A DNA stretch of 64,000 bases from Alteromonas_E sp965248545 (GCA_965248545.1 OZ252110.1:868001-932000), one strand, 5' to 3'. Positions 8,827-17,986 are shown, counted from the first letter of the stretch. Numbers and translations are program-made. Notes: generated by a model not told the origin, from the sequence alone.

Positions 8827-10095
8827 GTGAGCCGCCTATCAGTCCGATATATCATCAGTTTTTTATTGGTGCTCTTTGTTACCTGCGCTAATGCTGAGAT
8901 CCCCGAGATGGTAAAAGATTTTTATCCTGAAACAATGAACGCAGTACCACCAATGCCCGCTGATTTGCAGGATCAATCCATCAGCTGTAATGCGTTGCAC
9001 AAGGGACAGCCCCAACGCTATAAAACCAGTGCCGAAATAAATTACACCGCGCCACATTGGCAGCGAAGAATCCAACCAGAGTGGCAATTTTTTAGTGCCG
9101 ATCAGGTATCTGGTCGAATCGTTTTGATCGACTATGCCTATCGTGAAAACGACACACTTGCATTCAGATATCTAGGCAATGCCAATCAATTCGATCAGCT
9201 TTATGAACCGTGGAGCTCATCAAAAATTTTCGCCTATAGTGGTGCCGTTTCTGTTTTGCGCACACAAGGTATTGGTGGCAAGGCTCACATTGGCGACGTC
9301 AGCATCGCCGACCTCATAACCAGTATTCATAGCTATCAAACAACAAGACAGGCACCGGCAGATTCCAATGCGATTGCGACTTTTTTTGCAAACATTGCTG
9401 GACGCGAACTTTTGACCGGATTGTTTCATGACAAATGGTTGCTCATGGATAATCCCGACATACGGTTTCGAGGAGCATATGGGCCTCATGCATATGAGCC
9501 CTCCGCTAACATTTGGCAAGATGGTGAGCGACGTGCCGAATTGAAGCACTTTGAACAGGCAAGTGATGATCCCAGCTATCAAGTATACCGTTGTGACCAA
9601 TGCGGGCTAACGGGCAACAAACCTATGACAGCGCTAGCACAAGCAGAATGGCTAAAGCGGTTGGCCACGCATGACCGAGTGCTGGAAACCCGCCACCCAG
9701 GCCTAATGCATGAGGATATTCAGACGTTGTTTTACGGGGCTGATGGAAAAGGTGGCATGATGGCTGGCATCAGTCAAATGTTACACAACGCACTTGCAGC
9801 CGCCATTGAGCCAAATTCCAACGATCTACCCGTCGACATATTAAACCGTAATACCCAAGGTCAATGGCGAGTATTTCAAAAAATTGGTTGGGGCCCGAGT
9901 GAAACCAGGGGCGCTGGCGAGAATGTAGTACTGGCCCACGTCTGTTTACCGCACTATCACGGCGGGCGGGAGTTTACGCTTGCAGCTCAAACGGCACAGA
10001 ACGGTAATGGCGATATTTTCGTCAACTATGCCGGCCTAAAAATGCAAAACCTACTCACGCGTTCTTTCATTGAGCTGCTCGCAGTACAAGACTGA
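8827..10095 (+). CDS. Exported SxxK protein of unrecognised family, possible peptidoglycan-active hydrolase
   Basis: I do not recognise the family. 422 residues; the start is a GTG with AGGA about 12 bases upstream, then a clear signal peptide (IISFLLVLFVTCANA). It carries the three motifs of penicillin-recognising enzymes in order and at plausible spacing: SSSK (S130 to K133, in EPWSSSKIFAYSG), SAN (226-228, in YEPSANIW, like the SDN of class A beta-lactamases), and a KTG-like HYHGGREFTLAA near the C-terminus. Two Cys in CDQCG could form a disulfide or bind metal. The stop is followed after one base by the dipeptide epimerase start, so the two are co-transcribed. A role in trimming D-Ala or D-Glu-containing peptides in the periplasm is inference. 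Confidence 0.6.
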   Translation: MSRLSVRYIISFLLVLFVTCANAEIPEMVKDFYPETMNAVPPMPADLQDQSISCNALHKGQPQRYKTSAEINYTAPHWQRRIQPEWQFFSADQVSGRIVLIDYAYRENDTLAFRYLGNANQFDQLYEPWSSSKIFAYSGAVSVLRTQGIGGKAHIGDVSIADLITSIHSYQTTRQAPADSNAIATFFANIAGRELLTGLFHDKWLLMDNPDIRFRGAYGPHAYEPSANIWQDGERRAELKHFEQASDDPSYQVYRCDQCGLTGNKPMTALAQAEWLKRLATHDRVLETRHPGLMHEDIQTLFYGADGKGGMMAGISQMLHNALAAAIEPNSNDLPVDILNRNTQGQWRVFQKIGWGPSETRGAGENVVLAHVCLPHYHGGREFTLAAQTAQNGNGDIFVNYAGLKMQNLLTRSFIELLAVQD

Positions 10096-10096
10096 C

Positions 10097-11194
10097 ATGA
10101 CAATTTCAGCAATTACCTTCTCTAGACTAAGGGTCCCATTAAAAACGCCGTTTAAGACAGCGGTTAGAAGTGTTACACATCTCGATGACATAGTGGTCAA
10201 AATCGCTGATACGGATGGATTTTGTGGTTATGGCTCGGCCCCCTCTACTCCCCAAATTACCGGCGAGACTCATGAAACGATTCAGTCAGTGATTAAATCG
10301 CACGTGTTTCCTGCGATCAGTGGTTTACCCTGCGACAACATCAGTGTTGCAACGGACGCGGTTCAACACTCAATTGTCGGTAATACCAGTGCCAAAGCAG
10401 CGGTCGAAATAGCCTTATATGATGTGTGGGCACAAAGACAACAAAAACCTCTGTTCAGAGCGCTCGGCGGTAAATTGAATGAACTGCAAACCGATTACAC
10501 CATCAGTGTTAATGACTTAACAACAATGATGAAGGACTGCCAAGCTGCGATAGATTGTGGTTATCGCTGTTTAAAAATTAAAGTGGGTAGCAATTTTGAG
10601 CAAGATCTAATCAGCTTGCCTAAGCTATATCGAACGTTCTCAGGACAGGCTGTTTTGCGCTTGGATGTAAACCAAGGTTGGAGCGAGTCACAAACGATTC
10701 ATGCTTTACAAACGTTTGAATCCGCCAAGATCCGATTTGAGCTGGTTGAGCAGCCCGTTAACTACAATGATATAGCCGCAATGTCACGGATCTGTGCCAA
10801 TACAAATACACCAGTAATGGCCGATGAAAGCGCGACGACCTTAGCGCAAGTTCACTCAGTGCTACGCCAAAACGCGGCGGATATCGTCAACATTAAGCTT
10901 ATGAAGTGCGGTGGTATATCACAAGCAATTGCGATTGCTGAGCTATGTAAGACGCATAAACGTCCCTGTATGATGGGCTGTATGCTTGAGGGCGTTATCA
11001 GTGTTGCCGCGGCTGCGCATGTTTCGGCAGCGTACACCGATAGCATTGGGCTGATTGATTTGGATGGGCCGACACTGGGTCAGTTCGACCCGCTTCGTGA
11101 CACTTCAGGATGCAGTCAAAATGCTGCCACGGTGTTTGACGGTGCTCTTATTCAGTTAAACCAGTCGGCAGGCTTAGGCATTCATACTCTCTAG
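10097..11194 (+). CDS. Dipeptide epimerase (L-Ala-D/L-Glu epimerase type)
   Basis: Cytosolic enolase-superfamily enzyme. It converts L-Ala-D-Glu from murein peptides to L-Ala-L-Glu so that ordinary peptidases can cleave it. About 365 residues from the ATG at 10097; an upstream TTG would overlap the preceding gene and is less likely. Acid-base lysines are in LKIKVG (K160, K162), metal ligands are D190 (LRLDVNQ), E218 (LVEQP) and D243 (MADES), and the second-side Lys is K267 (NIKLMK). The DLD motif in IGLIDLDGP is the one that contacts the dipeptide amino group in Ala-Glu epimerases. Start and previous stop are one base apart. Confidence 0.88.
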   Translation: MTISAITFSRLRVPLKTPFKTAVRSVTHLDDIVVKIADTDGFCGYGSAPSTPQITGETHETIQSVIKSHVFPAISGLPCDNISVATDAVQHSIVGNTSAKAAVEIALYDVWAQRQQKPLFRALGGKLNELQTDYTISVNDLTTMMKDCQAAIDCGYRCLKIKVGSNFEQDLISLPKLYRTFSGQAVLRLDVNQGWSESQTIHALQTFESAKIRFELVEQPVNYNDIAAMSRICANTNTPVMADESATTLAQVHSVLRQNAADIVNIKLMKCGGISQAIAIAELCKTHKRPCMMGCMLEGVISVAAAAHVSAAYTDSIGLIDLDGPTLGQFDPLRDTSGCSQNAATVFDGALIQLNQSAGLGIHTL

Positions 11195-11260
11195 CAAACG
11201 GTTGTGTTCATTTAATAAACAACGTTAAACTAATGTTACAAAACGACATTGGGTAACGGA

Positions 11261-12235
11261 ATGCTATCGGCATCACGGACAACCGAAGAATCGATTATTC
11301 TGGTGATTAGCGGGGCGATCAGTCTTTTCCTGTTGCCATTTGTCGTGTTGCGCTTTGTACAGGGAGAAATACCGGTTGCGTTGCTCAATAGCGCTGCAGT
11401 CTCGATTACAGGAGGCCTGTTCTTCCACGTGCTGTTGACCCGCCAAACCTCATTGGCCCGCTGGGGATTGTCTCTACTCAGCGTAATTGTTATGACCACT
11501 ACCATCGCTTTGAAAGGGCATGCACAAATAGTCTGGGCTTACCCGGCTTTAACCACTGTGTTTTTCTTACTCTCTCCACGCATTGCAGCACTTATCTGTA
11601 TTGCGTTTCTGGCTAATGTAGTGCTCATGATCTGGCCGGCAGTGGATAGCGTTTTTGTGCTCAAATTTGTCATCTCTGCTGGTGCTACGCTGCTCTTTTG
11701 CTACGCGTTCGCTAGCACAATGCGAAACCAACAAGTGTTCTTAGAGCAAATGGCAACATCTGATCCGTTGACCCAGGTCGGTAATCGTCGGGCACTGGAA
11801 GAAAAGCTGTTGAAAACGATTGAACGTTTGCGCCGCTACCCGGAACAGACCAGCTCAATGATCATAATGGATCTCGACCATTTTAAAGCCATCAATGACA
11901 ACTATGGGCACGCCACTGGAGATGACGTGTTGAAGTGTTTTACTCAAGTCATCCAAGCACGTATTCGTCGCACGGATTACCTCTATCGATTTGGCGGTGA
12001 GGAGTTTGTTGTAGTTTTAGAAAATACGGGTCTGGAAGAAGCAAGCCGATTAGCAGAAACACTCAGAATTGCGATTTCAGAAGCCAAATGGCCGAATCCA
12101 GACATGCGCATAACCATGTCTGCCGGCGCGGCCCAATACAACGGCCGCGAAACTGCATATGAATGGCTTGCCCGAGCAGACACCGCCATGTATGACGCCA
12201 AAGCACAAGGGCGGGACCGTTGCCTGCAAGCCTAA
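11261..12235 (+). CDS. Membrane-bound diguanylate cyclase (GGDEF)
   Basis: Makes the second messenger c-di-GMP from two GTP. The N-terminal ~165 residues hold five or six hydrophobic membrane segments with no recognisable ligand domain. A GGDEF domain follows, starting DPLTQVGNRRALEE with active-site RFGGEEF. An RxxD inhibitory site (RRTD) lies five residues before GGEEF, so product inhibition is likely. I use the ATG at 11261; a TTG at 11249 is in frame. It sits inside the muropeptide block and ends 3 bp from the convergent alr. Whether it belongs functionally to that block is not shown. Confidence 0.88.
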   Translation: MLSASRTTEESIILVISGAISLFLLPFVVLRFVQGEIPVALLNSAAVSITGGLFFHVLLTRQTSLARWGLSLLSVIVMTTTIALKGHAQIVWAYPALTTVFFLLSPRIAALICIAFLANVVLMIWPAVDSVFVLKFVISAGATLLFCYAFASTMRNQQVFLEQMATSDPLTQVGNRRALEEKLLKTIERLRRYPEQTSSMIIMDLDHFKAINDNYGHATGDDVLKCFTQVIQARIRRTDYLYRFGGEEFVVVLENTGLEEASRLAETLRIAISEAKWPNPDMRITMSAGAAQYNGRETAYEWLARADTAMYDAKAQGRDRCLQA

Positions 12236-12238
12236 CGT

Positions 12239-13303
12239 TCAAATATAGCGGCGCGGCACGCGGGACGATATGCGCGTCATAAGTTCATAATCAATTGTAC
12301 CAACATACTCTGCGACTTCTGCGGCGGAAATATTCGCGCCCCATAACTCAACCTGATCGCCTAGCGTGATCGCATGACAATCTGTTACATCAAACGTGAG
12401 CATGTCCATCGATACGCGTCCGACTAAGGATATGCGCTCCCCCCTACACCATGCGGGTGTCCCAATTGGTGCATGCCGAGGGTAGCCATCTGCGTAACCG
12501 ATAGCGACAGTCGCAATACGAGACTCTCGCGGTGCTTGCCAAGTCCCGCCATAACCAACCGTATCGCCCTTTGGAATTGTTCGGACGGCAATTACCTCAG
12601 CAAAAACCGACATGACAGGTTGCAACGGAATGGAATAATTTGTGTCGGACGCTTTACCCCCGTATAACGCAATACCAGCGCGATTCCAGCTGCCATGCGA
12701 TTCCTGCCAATTTAAAATACCGCCACTATTCGCAATACTGGTTGGCCACTTCAGCCTTAGTCGAAACTCGCTCAAACATGCAAGTTGTTGCTCGGTTTGT
12801 TCGTTAGTCGTGTCGTCTGAACTAGCCAAATGGGTAAATAGGACAGTGTTTTGGTCAAACAAATGGGCGTAACGTTCAACTATGTCATTGAACTGATCTG
12901 GTAAAAACCCCAATCGATGCATACCCGTGTCTATTTTCAACCAAATCGCCGGGGGCGGCGTTGTTAATGTATCAAGCCATTCCAGCTGCTCTTGGCAGTG
13001 CACCACGACGGCTACAGCGTTTTCGCCTGCCCATCGCATTTCTTCTATATTATAGGCTCCTTGCAGAGAAACCAGTGGCGTGTTTATCCCATCGTCTCGC
13101 AAGGCTTTTGCTTCATCCACGAAAGCGACAGCAAACATGTCGGCGCATGCGCTTAAGGCTTTCGCGACCTCTGACGCTCCATGACCATAAGCATTGGCTT
13201 TTATAACGGCCAACGTCTTACCCTTGGGGTTTTGTGCAGCCAAGTGAGAAAAATTGCTGACCAATGCATTTAGGTCAATTAACGCATACGTATTACGAGG
13301 CAC
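12239..13303 (-). CDS. alr: Alanine racemase
   Basis: PLP-dependent cytosolic enzyme that interconverts L- and D-alanine, either supplying cell-wall synthesis or degrading D-Ala from murein. 354 residues. The PLP lysine is K35 in AVIKANAYGHGASEV, the racemase motif AIGYADGYPR and WNRAGIALYGG are present, and the C-terminal domain ends SRVPRRY. The start is a GTG at 13303. It is divergent from the SSS symporter, with the shared 112-bp region carrying a perfect inverted repeat at 13359. Its position suggests a catabolic racemase for scavenged D-Ala (inference). Confidence 0.93.
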   Translation of the reverse strand: MPRNTYALIDLNALVSNFSHLAAQNPKGKTLAVIKANAYGHGASEVAKALSACADMFAVAFVDEAKALRDDGINTPLVSLQGAYNIEEMRWAGENAVAVVVHCQEQLEWLDTLTTPPPAIWLKIDTGMHRLGFLPDQFNDIVERYAHLFDQNTVLFTHLASSDDTTNEQTEQQLACLSEFRLRLKWPTSIANSGGILNWQESHGSWNRAGIALYGGKASDTNYSIPLQPVMSVFAEVIAVRTIPKGDTVGYGGTWQAPRESRIATVAIGYADGYPRHAPIGTPAWCRGERISLVGRVSMDMLTFDVTDCHAITLGDQVELWGANISAAEVAEYVGTIDYELMTRISSRVPRRYI

Positions 13304-13358
13304 AATCAGACGCTCTTAATATTTTTTGTAAATAATAATTCCATAATGTACATTTGGC

Positions 13359-13377
13359 AAAGAATAAACTATTCTTT
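13359..13377. promoter_or_regulatory. Perfect inverted repeat, proposed MurR operator between alr and the SSS symporter
   Basis: AAAGAATA-AAC-TATTCTTT: two perfect 8-bp arms with a 3-bp spacer. On the other strand the core reads GAATAGTTTATTC, an 11 of 11 match to GAATnnTTTATTC. It lies 38 bp upstream of the symporter start and 55 bp upstream of the alr start. Confidence 0.6.
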
Positions 13378-13415
13378 AACGAACCTGAGTTGCTCGTAAG
13401 TAAAATCTGCCGCCT

Positions 13416-14996
13416 ATGTTAGACCAATATACACACCTAGACCTGCTAGTATTCGCTGCCTATTTGGCACTGCTGGCCTTTACAGGTTACTGGTTTAATC
13501 GCAAGGCGTCGAATGGCAATGACTACTTTTTAGCTGGGAATAGCATGCCCGTGTGGGTTGTTGCTATTTCAGTCCTGGCAACTTCGCAGTCGGCGGCGAC
13601 TTTTTTGGGTGGGCCTGATCAGGGCTATCGCGGCGATTTATCCTATCTAGCAACCAATATTGGGGCATTTATCGCCGCGCTAGTGGTTAGTGCAGTACTT
13701 ATCCCACGGTTTTACAGTGCTAAGGTCTTTACCGTATATGAGCTCCTCGAACAACGCTTTGGCACCAGAGCCAAGCAACACGCGGGATTAATGTACTTGT
13801 TCGGTCGACTACTGGCGAGTGGCTCACGACTCTATATGGCGGCTATCGCAGTCGCCATGATAGTGTTTGGCGATATTGCGGCAAGTAGTGTGCTCTCGGC
13901 AACCGCACTCATCGCAATTATTGGCGTGCTTTACACAGTCTATGGTGGTATCCGTAGCGTGATTTACAGTGACGTTATTCAGTGTTTTGTATACGTCAGT
14001 GCTGCCATAGGCGTTATTGTCTGGTTGTTGGTCGGCATCCCTGCAGACTATTCTGAAATCATCTCGGCGTTGCAACATCCGCTTGACGGTTCAGCATCTA
14101 AGTTAACCCTGTTCAATTGGTCACTCGACTTTAGTCCCACGGGTGTATTCAATATGTGGTCAGTGTTCACAGGATTTGTACTGCTCAATATTGCAGCGTT
14201 TGGACTGGATCAGGATATGACGCAGCGGGTGCTGACCTGCCGCTCGGCAAAACAGGGGGCGACAGCGATGCTATCGTCCGTCTTATTGATTATTCCGATA
14301 ATGTTGCTATTCATCGTTATTGGTTTGTTACTGTACGTTTTCTACACCCGTCCAGATATCATGATGCAAGGCTCCGGTGATGCGCCTATTCCGGCATTCG
14401 CTGGCGAAACAGTGACCATTTTTATGTATTACGTATTGACTGAAATGCCATCGGGTCTCAAAGCTTGGGTCACCATCGGTATTATCGCCGCCGCGTTATC
14501 AACATTAAATTCGGGATTAAACTCCATGTCTTCCGTGGTTATCAAAGATTTAGTGCAACCTTATTTGACCAAGCGCAATCGAGCGCCAAATCCAGCTCAC
14601 ATTGTCCGTCTGGGGCAAACATCGATGGTTGGGGTAGCGATTTGCCTAGCCACCGTCGCGAGCCTTTGTTATTACTGGCAGCAGCATACTGATATGCCGC
14701 TGTTACAGTTTGCCCTCAGTGTTATGGTGTTCTCATACAGTGGTCTACTCGGCGTATACATAACCGCACTATTTACCAACCGAGGATCTGCACAATCAAT
14801 TAGCATGGCATTGCTTGCAGGTTTTGTCGTACCATTGCTAATGCAGCCATATGTTCTGTCGCTGTGGTTCAGTGGCGAGGATGCACCGGCTATTGGATTT
14901 ACTTGGCAATTAATGATCGGTACGGCGGTCTCAACCATAGTATGTTTGACAGGAAGTCAAACTGAGCAAAATTATCCAATCGCTGTTGAGCGGTAA
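13416..14996 (+). CDS. Sodium/solute symporter (SSS family), candidate MurNAc or muropeptide-sugar importer
   Basis: Inner-membrane Na+-coupled transporter with 526 residues and about 13 hydrophobic segments. Family features are the N-terminal GYWFNRKASNGNDYFLAG, then SVLATSQSAATFLGGPDQGY near the sodium site, TVYGGIRSVIYSDVIQ, and AAALSTLNSGLNSMSS late in the protein. It is followed after 18 bp by murQ and then namZ, so it is the first gene of a symporter-murQ-namZ operon. A MurNAc transporter grouped with murK and murQ (murTKQ) is known from Tannerella forsythia. By that analogy this protein would bring in MurNAc, but the substrate is inferred from context only. Confidence 0.85.
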   Translation: MLDQYTHLDLLVFAAYLALLAFTGYWFNRKASNGNDYFLAGNSMPVWVVAISVLATSQSAATFLGGPDQGYRGDLSYLATNIGAFIAALVVSAVLIPRFYSAKVFTVYELLEQRFGTRAKQHAGLMYLFGRLLASGSRLYMAAIAVAMIVFGDIAASSVLSATALIAIIGVLYTVYGGIRSVIYSDVIQCFVYVSAAIGVIVWLLVGIPADYSEIISALQHPLDGSASKLTLFNWSLDFSPTGVFNMWSVFTGFVLLNIAAFGLDQDMTQRVLTCRSAKQGATAMLSSVLLIIPIMLLFIVIGLLLYVFYTRPDIMMQGSGDAPIPAFAGETVTIFMYYVLTEMPSGLKAWVTIGIIAAALSTLNSGLNSMSSVVIKDLVQPYLTKRNRAPNPAHIVRLGQTSMVGVAICLATVASLCYYWQQHTDMPLLQFALSVMVFSYSGLLGVYITALFTNRGSAQSISMALLAGFVVPLLMQPYVLSLWFSGEDAPAIGFTWQLMIGTAVSTIVCLTGSQTEQNYPIAVER

Positions 14997-15014
14997 CCAC
15001 GGAAATAAGAGTCA

Positions 15015-15959
15015 ATGCAGCACAAAGAACACTTCACTACAGCCCAGTTGCTCACCCAATTGAGTAAAATTGTCTCTGAAGGTCGCAATCCGGATACTAT
15101 GGATATAGATCTACTGCCGACCGAACAAATCCTTAAGCGCATTAACCAAGAAGACCAAAAAGTTTCACTGGCCGTTAGAGACTGTATCCCGGCTATTAGT
15201 ACTGCAGTTGATACCATTGTCGCCAACCTGCAACGCGGCGGACGGCTAGTCTATATCGGTGCGGGTACTAGTGGCCGCTTGGGAATTCTAGATGCAGTAG
15301 AGTGTCGACCCACTTTTAGCGTTACCGACCAATTAGTACAAGGTATCATTGCAGGGGGCGAGGCCGCGATCCAACATGCTGTAGAAGGCGCTGAAGACGA
15401 CGTTGACGCGCCGATTCAAGACTTACAACAGATTAAATTTTCGCGCGCAGATGTCCTCGTTGGACTTACCGCAAGTGGCCGCACGCCTTACGTTGTCAGC
15501 GCGCTTCAATATGCTAACCAGATTGGTGCTCCGACTGTTTCGATCTGCTGCAACCCTGACTCACCGGTGATGGACGCTGCCGACATTGGTATCTGCGCAG
15601 TTGTAGGCCCTGAATGTCTAACTGGGTCAACCCGAATGAAATCGGGTACAGCTCAAAAACTGATCCTCAACATGCTGAGTACTGCGAGTATGATCCGGCT
15701 GGGGAAAACGTACCAGAATTTAATGGTTGATGTGAACGCGACCAACGAAAAATTGCGTGCCCGCGCGATTAGAATTGTTATGCAAGCCACTGACTGTTCG
15801 GTTGAGGAAGCTGAGGCGGCATTAACCAAAGCTGACAATCGCGCCAAACTCGCCATTCTAATGATATTAACCGGTACCGACGCAGAGCATGCCGAGGATT
15901 TACTGGTCACCCACGAAGGGTTCTTGCGCAAAGCTGTTGAGGCCAACAGTGGCAACTGA
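15015..15959 (+). CDS. murQ: N-acetylmuramic acid 6-phosphate etherase
   Basis: Cytosolic enzyme that cleaves the lactyl ether of MurNAc-6-phosphate to GlcNAc-6-phosphate and D-lactate. It is the key step of murein sugar recycling. 314 residues; E. coli MurQ has 298. The SIS domain begins with YIGAGTSGRLGILDAVE. Glu96 and Glu127 (in AVEGAED) correspond to the E. coli catalytic Glu83 and Glu114. SGRTPYVVSAL, TGSTRMKSGTAQKLILNM and MVDVNATNEKL are all as in the E. coli protein. It overlaps the namZ start. It requires a phosphorylated substrate, yet no kinase or PTS gene is in the window. Confidence 0.96.
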   Translation: MQHKEHFTTAQLLTQLSKIVSEGRNPDTMDIDLLPTEQILKRINQEDQKVSLAVRDCIPAISTAVDTIVANLQRGGRLVYIGAGTSGRLGILDAVECRPTFSVTDQLVQGIIAGGEAAIQHAVEGAEDDVDAPIQDLQQIKFSRADVLVGLTASGRTPYVVSALQYANQIGAPTVSICCNPDSPVMDAADIGICAVVGPECLTGSTRMKSGTAQKLILNMLSTASMIRLGKTYQNLMVDVNATNEKLRARAIRIVMQATDCSVEEAEAALTKADNRAKLAILMILTGTDAEHAEDLLVTHEGFLRKAVEANSGN

Positions 15960-17163
15960 CTTTTTCAGTTCAGACGACCAAACGCGACAACACCGATTTA
16001 CGTGGTTGTTGTTGATTTTAGGCGTTATCCTGTTCAGCCAACCTGCACGTGCAATAACGGTTGCGGCTGAACAGCCCGCTAAATATATTCCCCTGCTAGC
16101 GAAACAACGCGTCGGCTTGATTGTCAATCAAAGTAGCCGGGCATTTGATCAACATTTAGTCGACTATTTGCTGACTCGAGAGGTCAATGTGACGGCTATT
16201 TTCGCACCGGAGCACGGCTTTAGAGGTGATAAAGGCGCGGGTGAGAAGATTGCGAATCAAGTTGATCCACACACGGGATTACCGGTCTTTTCTCTGTATG
16301 GTAAAACCCGTAAACCCAGCGCGGAGATGTTAACTGAAGTCGACGTATTAGTATTTGATATTCAAGATGTTGGAGCCCGTTTTTATACCTATATCAGCAC
16401 CCTTCACTATGTCATGGAGGCGGCAGCAGAGACAGGTAAAACGGTGGTAGTGTTAGATCGCCCTAATCCAAACATTATGCACATTGACGGCCCTGTTCTC
16501 GACCCGGCATTTCGTTCCTTTGTCGGCATGCACCCGATCCCAGTTCTCCATGGTATGACGGTTGGAGAACTCGCTATGATGATCAACGGTGAGGGATGGT
16601 TAAATACAGATAAAAATGTTGAGTTACACGTAATCCCAGTGAACGAATACAGTCGCCAGAGTGAATATCAGCTCCCCATTTTACCCAGTCCAAATCTGCC
16701 CAACCAACAGGCAATTCTTCTCTACCCTTCACTTTGCTTTTTTGAGCCAACAATCATGAGCATTGGTAGGGGTACCGCGTTTCCGTTTCAGGTCTTGGGC
16801 CACACGGATATTAAGCTTGGCGATTTCGCATTCACTCCTATCAGCATGCCACGCAGTGCTCCGACACCAAAACTCCAAGACAAACAGGTTGAAGGGCTTG
16901 ATTTACGGCTATCCGACATACGAGGAATCGATTTAAGCCTGCTGGTCTCGGCTTACCAAATGGCAGCGGCTCAGCAAACCCCCTTTTTCACTTCAACCAG
17001 TTTTTTTGACAAATTAGCCGGTAGCGATAGTCTGCGCTTAGCGCTAGAACGCGGTTTAAGTGCCGCGGAAATAGAAGCGGAATGGCGAACGGCAATAAAT
17101 GAATATAAACAACAGCGCCAACCCTATTTGCTTTACCCTAATCGCCCTCACGAAAACGACTGA
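15949..17163 (+). CDS. namZ: Exo-beta-N-acetylmuramidase NamZ (DUF1343, GH171)
   Basis: DUF1343 proteins are known as exo-lytic muramidases that release MurNAc from the non-reducing end of murein fragments (characterised in Bacillus subtilis). About 404 residues from a GTG at 15949, which overlaps the last 11 bases of murQ; an in-frame ATG at 15889 is deep inside murQ and unlikely. The N-terminus has a membrane or signal segment (FTWLLLILGVILFSQPARA), so the enzyme is exported. Family motifs are FAPEHGFRGDKGAGE, FDIQDVGARFYTYISTL, VVLDRPNPN, PSPNLPNQQAILLYP and SIGRGTAFPF. Its 3' end overlaps the convergent murR gene by 26 bp. Confidence 0.9.
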   Translation: MATDFFSSDDQTRQHRFTWLLLILGVILFSQPARAITVAAEQPAKYIPLLAKQRVGLIVNQSSRAFDQHLVDYLLTREVNVTAIFAPEHGFRGDKGAGEKIANQVDPHTGLPVFSLYGKTRKPSAEMLTEVDVLVFDIQDVGARFYTYISTLHYVMEAAAETGKTVVVLDRPNPNIMHIDGPVLDPAFRSFVGMHPIPVLHGMTVGELAMMINGEGWLNTDKNVELHVIPVNEYSRQSEYQLPILPSPNLPNQQAILLYPSLCFFEPTIMSIGRGTAFPFQVLGHTDIKLGDFAFTPISMPRSAPTPKLQDKQVEGLDLRLSDIRGIDLSLLVSAYQMAAAQQTPFFTSTSFFDKLAGSDSLRLALERGLSAAEIEAEWRTAINEYKQQRQPYLLYPNRPHEND

Positions 17164-17986
17164 CCACAGAGTTGGTTTTTTCTAACAGTTTACGTCCACT
17201 TCTGGATGCTTGAGTTAACGCGATAAATAGCATATCAATAATCAACTCTTGTGCGGTTCGCGCCAAGATAGACGACAAACGCAACGATGCATCTTCGGCA
17301 ACGGAGTAGAGTTTAACATCGGCTAAATCTGACACCGCTGTTCCACCATACTTGGTGATCGATATCACTTTCGCATGGTTAGTATGCGCTTCTTTGACTG
17401 CATTGTAGATTTCTCGAGTGCCACCCGATTCACTGATGGCTACGACTACATCATCGCCACCGAACGTAGCTGCGATCCCAAGTTGGGCATGACCGTCAGG
17501 TTCAGCGATAGCGTTGATCCCCAGTTTATGTAGTTTGTAAGAAAAGTCTTTACCTACTAGCGCCGAGCCACCGATTCCACATATCAGTACTCGATTGGCA
17601 TTTTTAATGAGTTCAACTGCGCGTTCAAACGCCACGATTTCATTTAAGTTGCGCGTCTCGTTTAAGACTGAAATTTTGGAATTCACCAGTTTGTCTGCCA
17701 TCTGCTCATAACCATCATTTAAGGTTATCTGGCCGTGTAATTGCGTATCAGGCGTCTCTTGATTGAGCGCATCAATAACCGCTAATTTAAATGCCGGATA
17801 ACCTTTGTAACCGAGTTTTTGAGCAAATTTGACCACACTTGATTGACTTACCCCCACTACATTCGCCAGCTCCTGAGAACTTAAATCTCGAACTGCATTA
17901 GGGGAATCAATAGTAAAGGTTGCCAACTTCGCTTCACTAGCTGACAAGGCATGTTTTACGGCTTTAATTTTCACAAAGGCTGACAT
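17138..17986 (-). CDS. murR: RpiR/MurR-family transcriptional regulator
   Basis: DNA-binding regulator with a sugar-phosphate isomerase (SIS) sensor domain; E. coli MurR answers to MurNAc-6-phosphate. 282 residues. The N-terminal helix-turn-helix domain spans about 1-77 (DLSSQELANVVGVSQSSVVKFAQKLG is its core, given here only to locate it by LANVVGVSQSSVVKF). The SIS domain spans about 125-255 (VLICGIGGSALVGKDFSYKL; VVAISESGGTREIYNAVK). The start at 17986 has AAGGTG nine bases upstream. It is divergent from the M14 peptidase, with a motif copy at 18045 between them, so autoregulation is likely. The name murR rests on context; a NagQ-like role cannot be excluded. Confidence 0.82.
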   Translation of the reverse strand: MSAFVKIKAVKHALSASEAKLATFTIDSPNAVRDLSSQELANVVGVSQSSVVKFAQKLGYKGYPAFKLAVIDALNQETPDTQLHGQITLNDGYEQMADKLVNSKISVLNETRNLNEIVAFERAVELIKNANRVLICGIGGSALVGKDFSYKLHKLGINAIAEPDGHAQLGIAATFGGDDVVVAISESGGTREIYNAVKEAHTNHAKVISITKYGGTAVSDLADVKLYSVAEDASLRLSSILARTAQELIIDMLFIALTQASRSGRKLLEKTNSVVSRFREGD

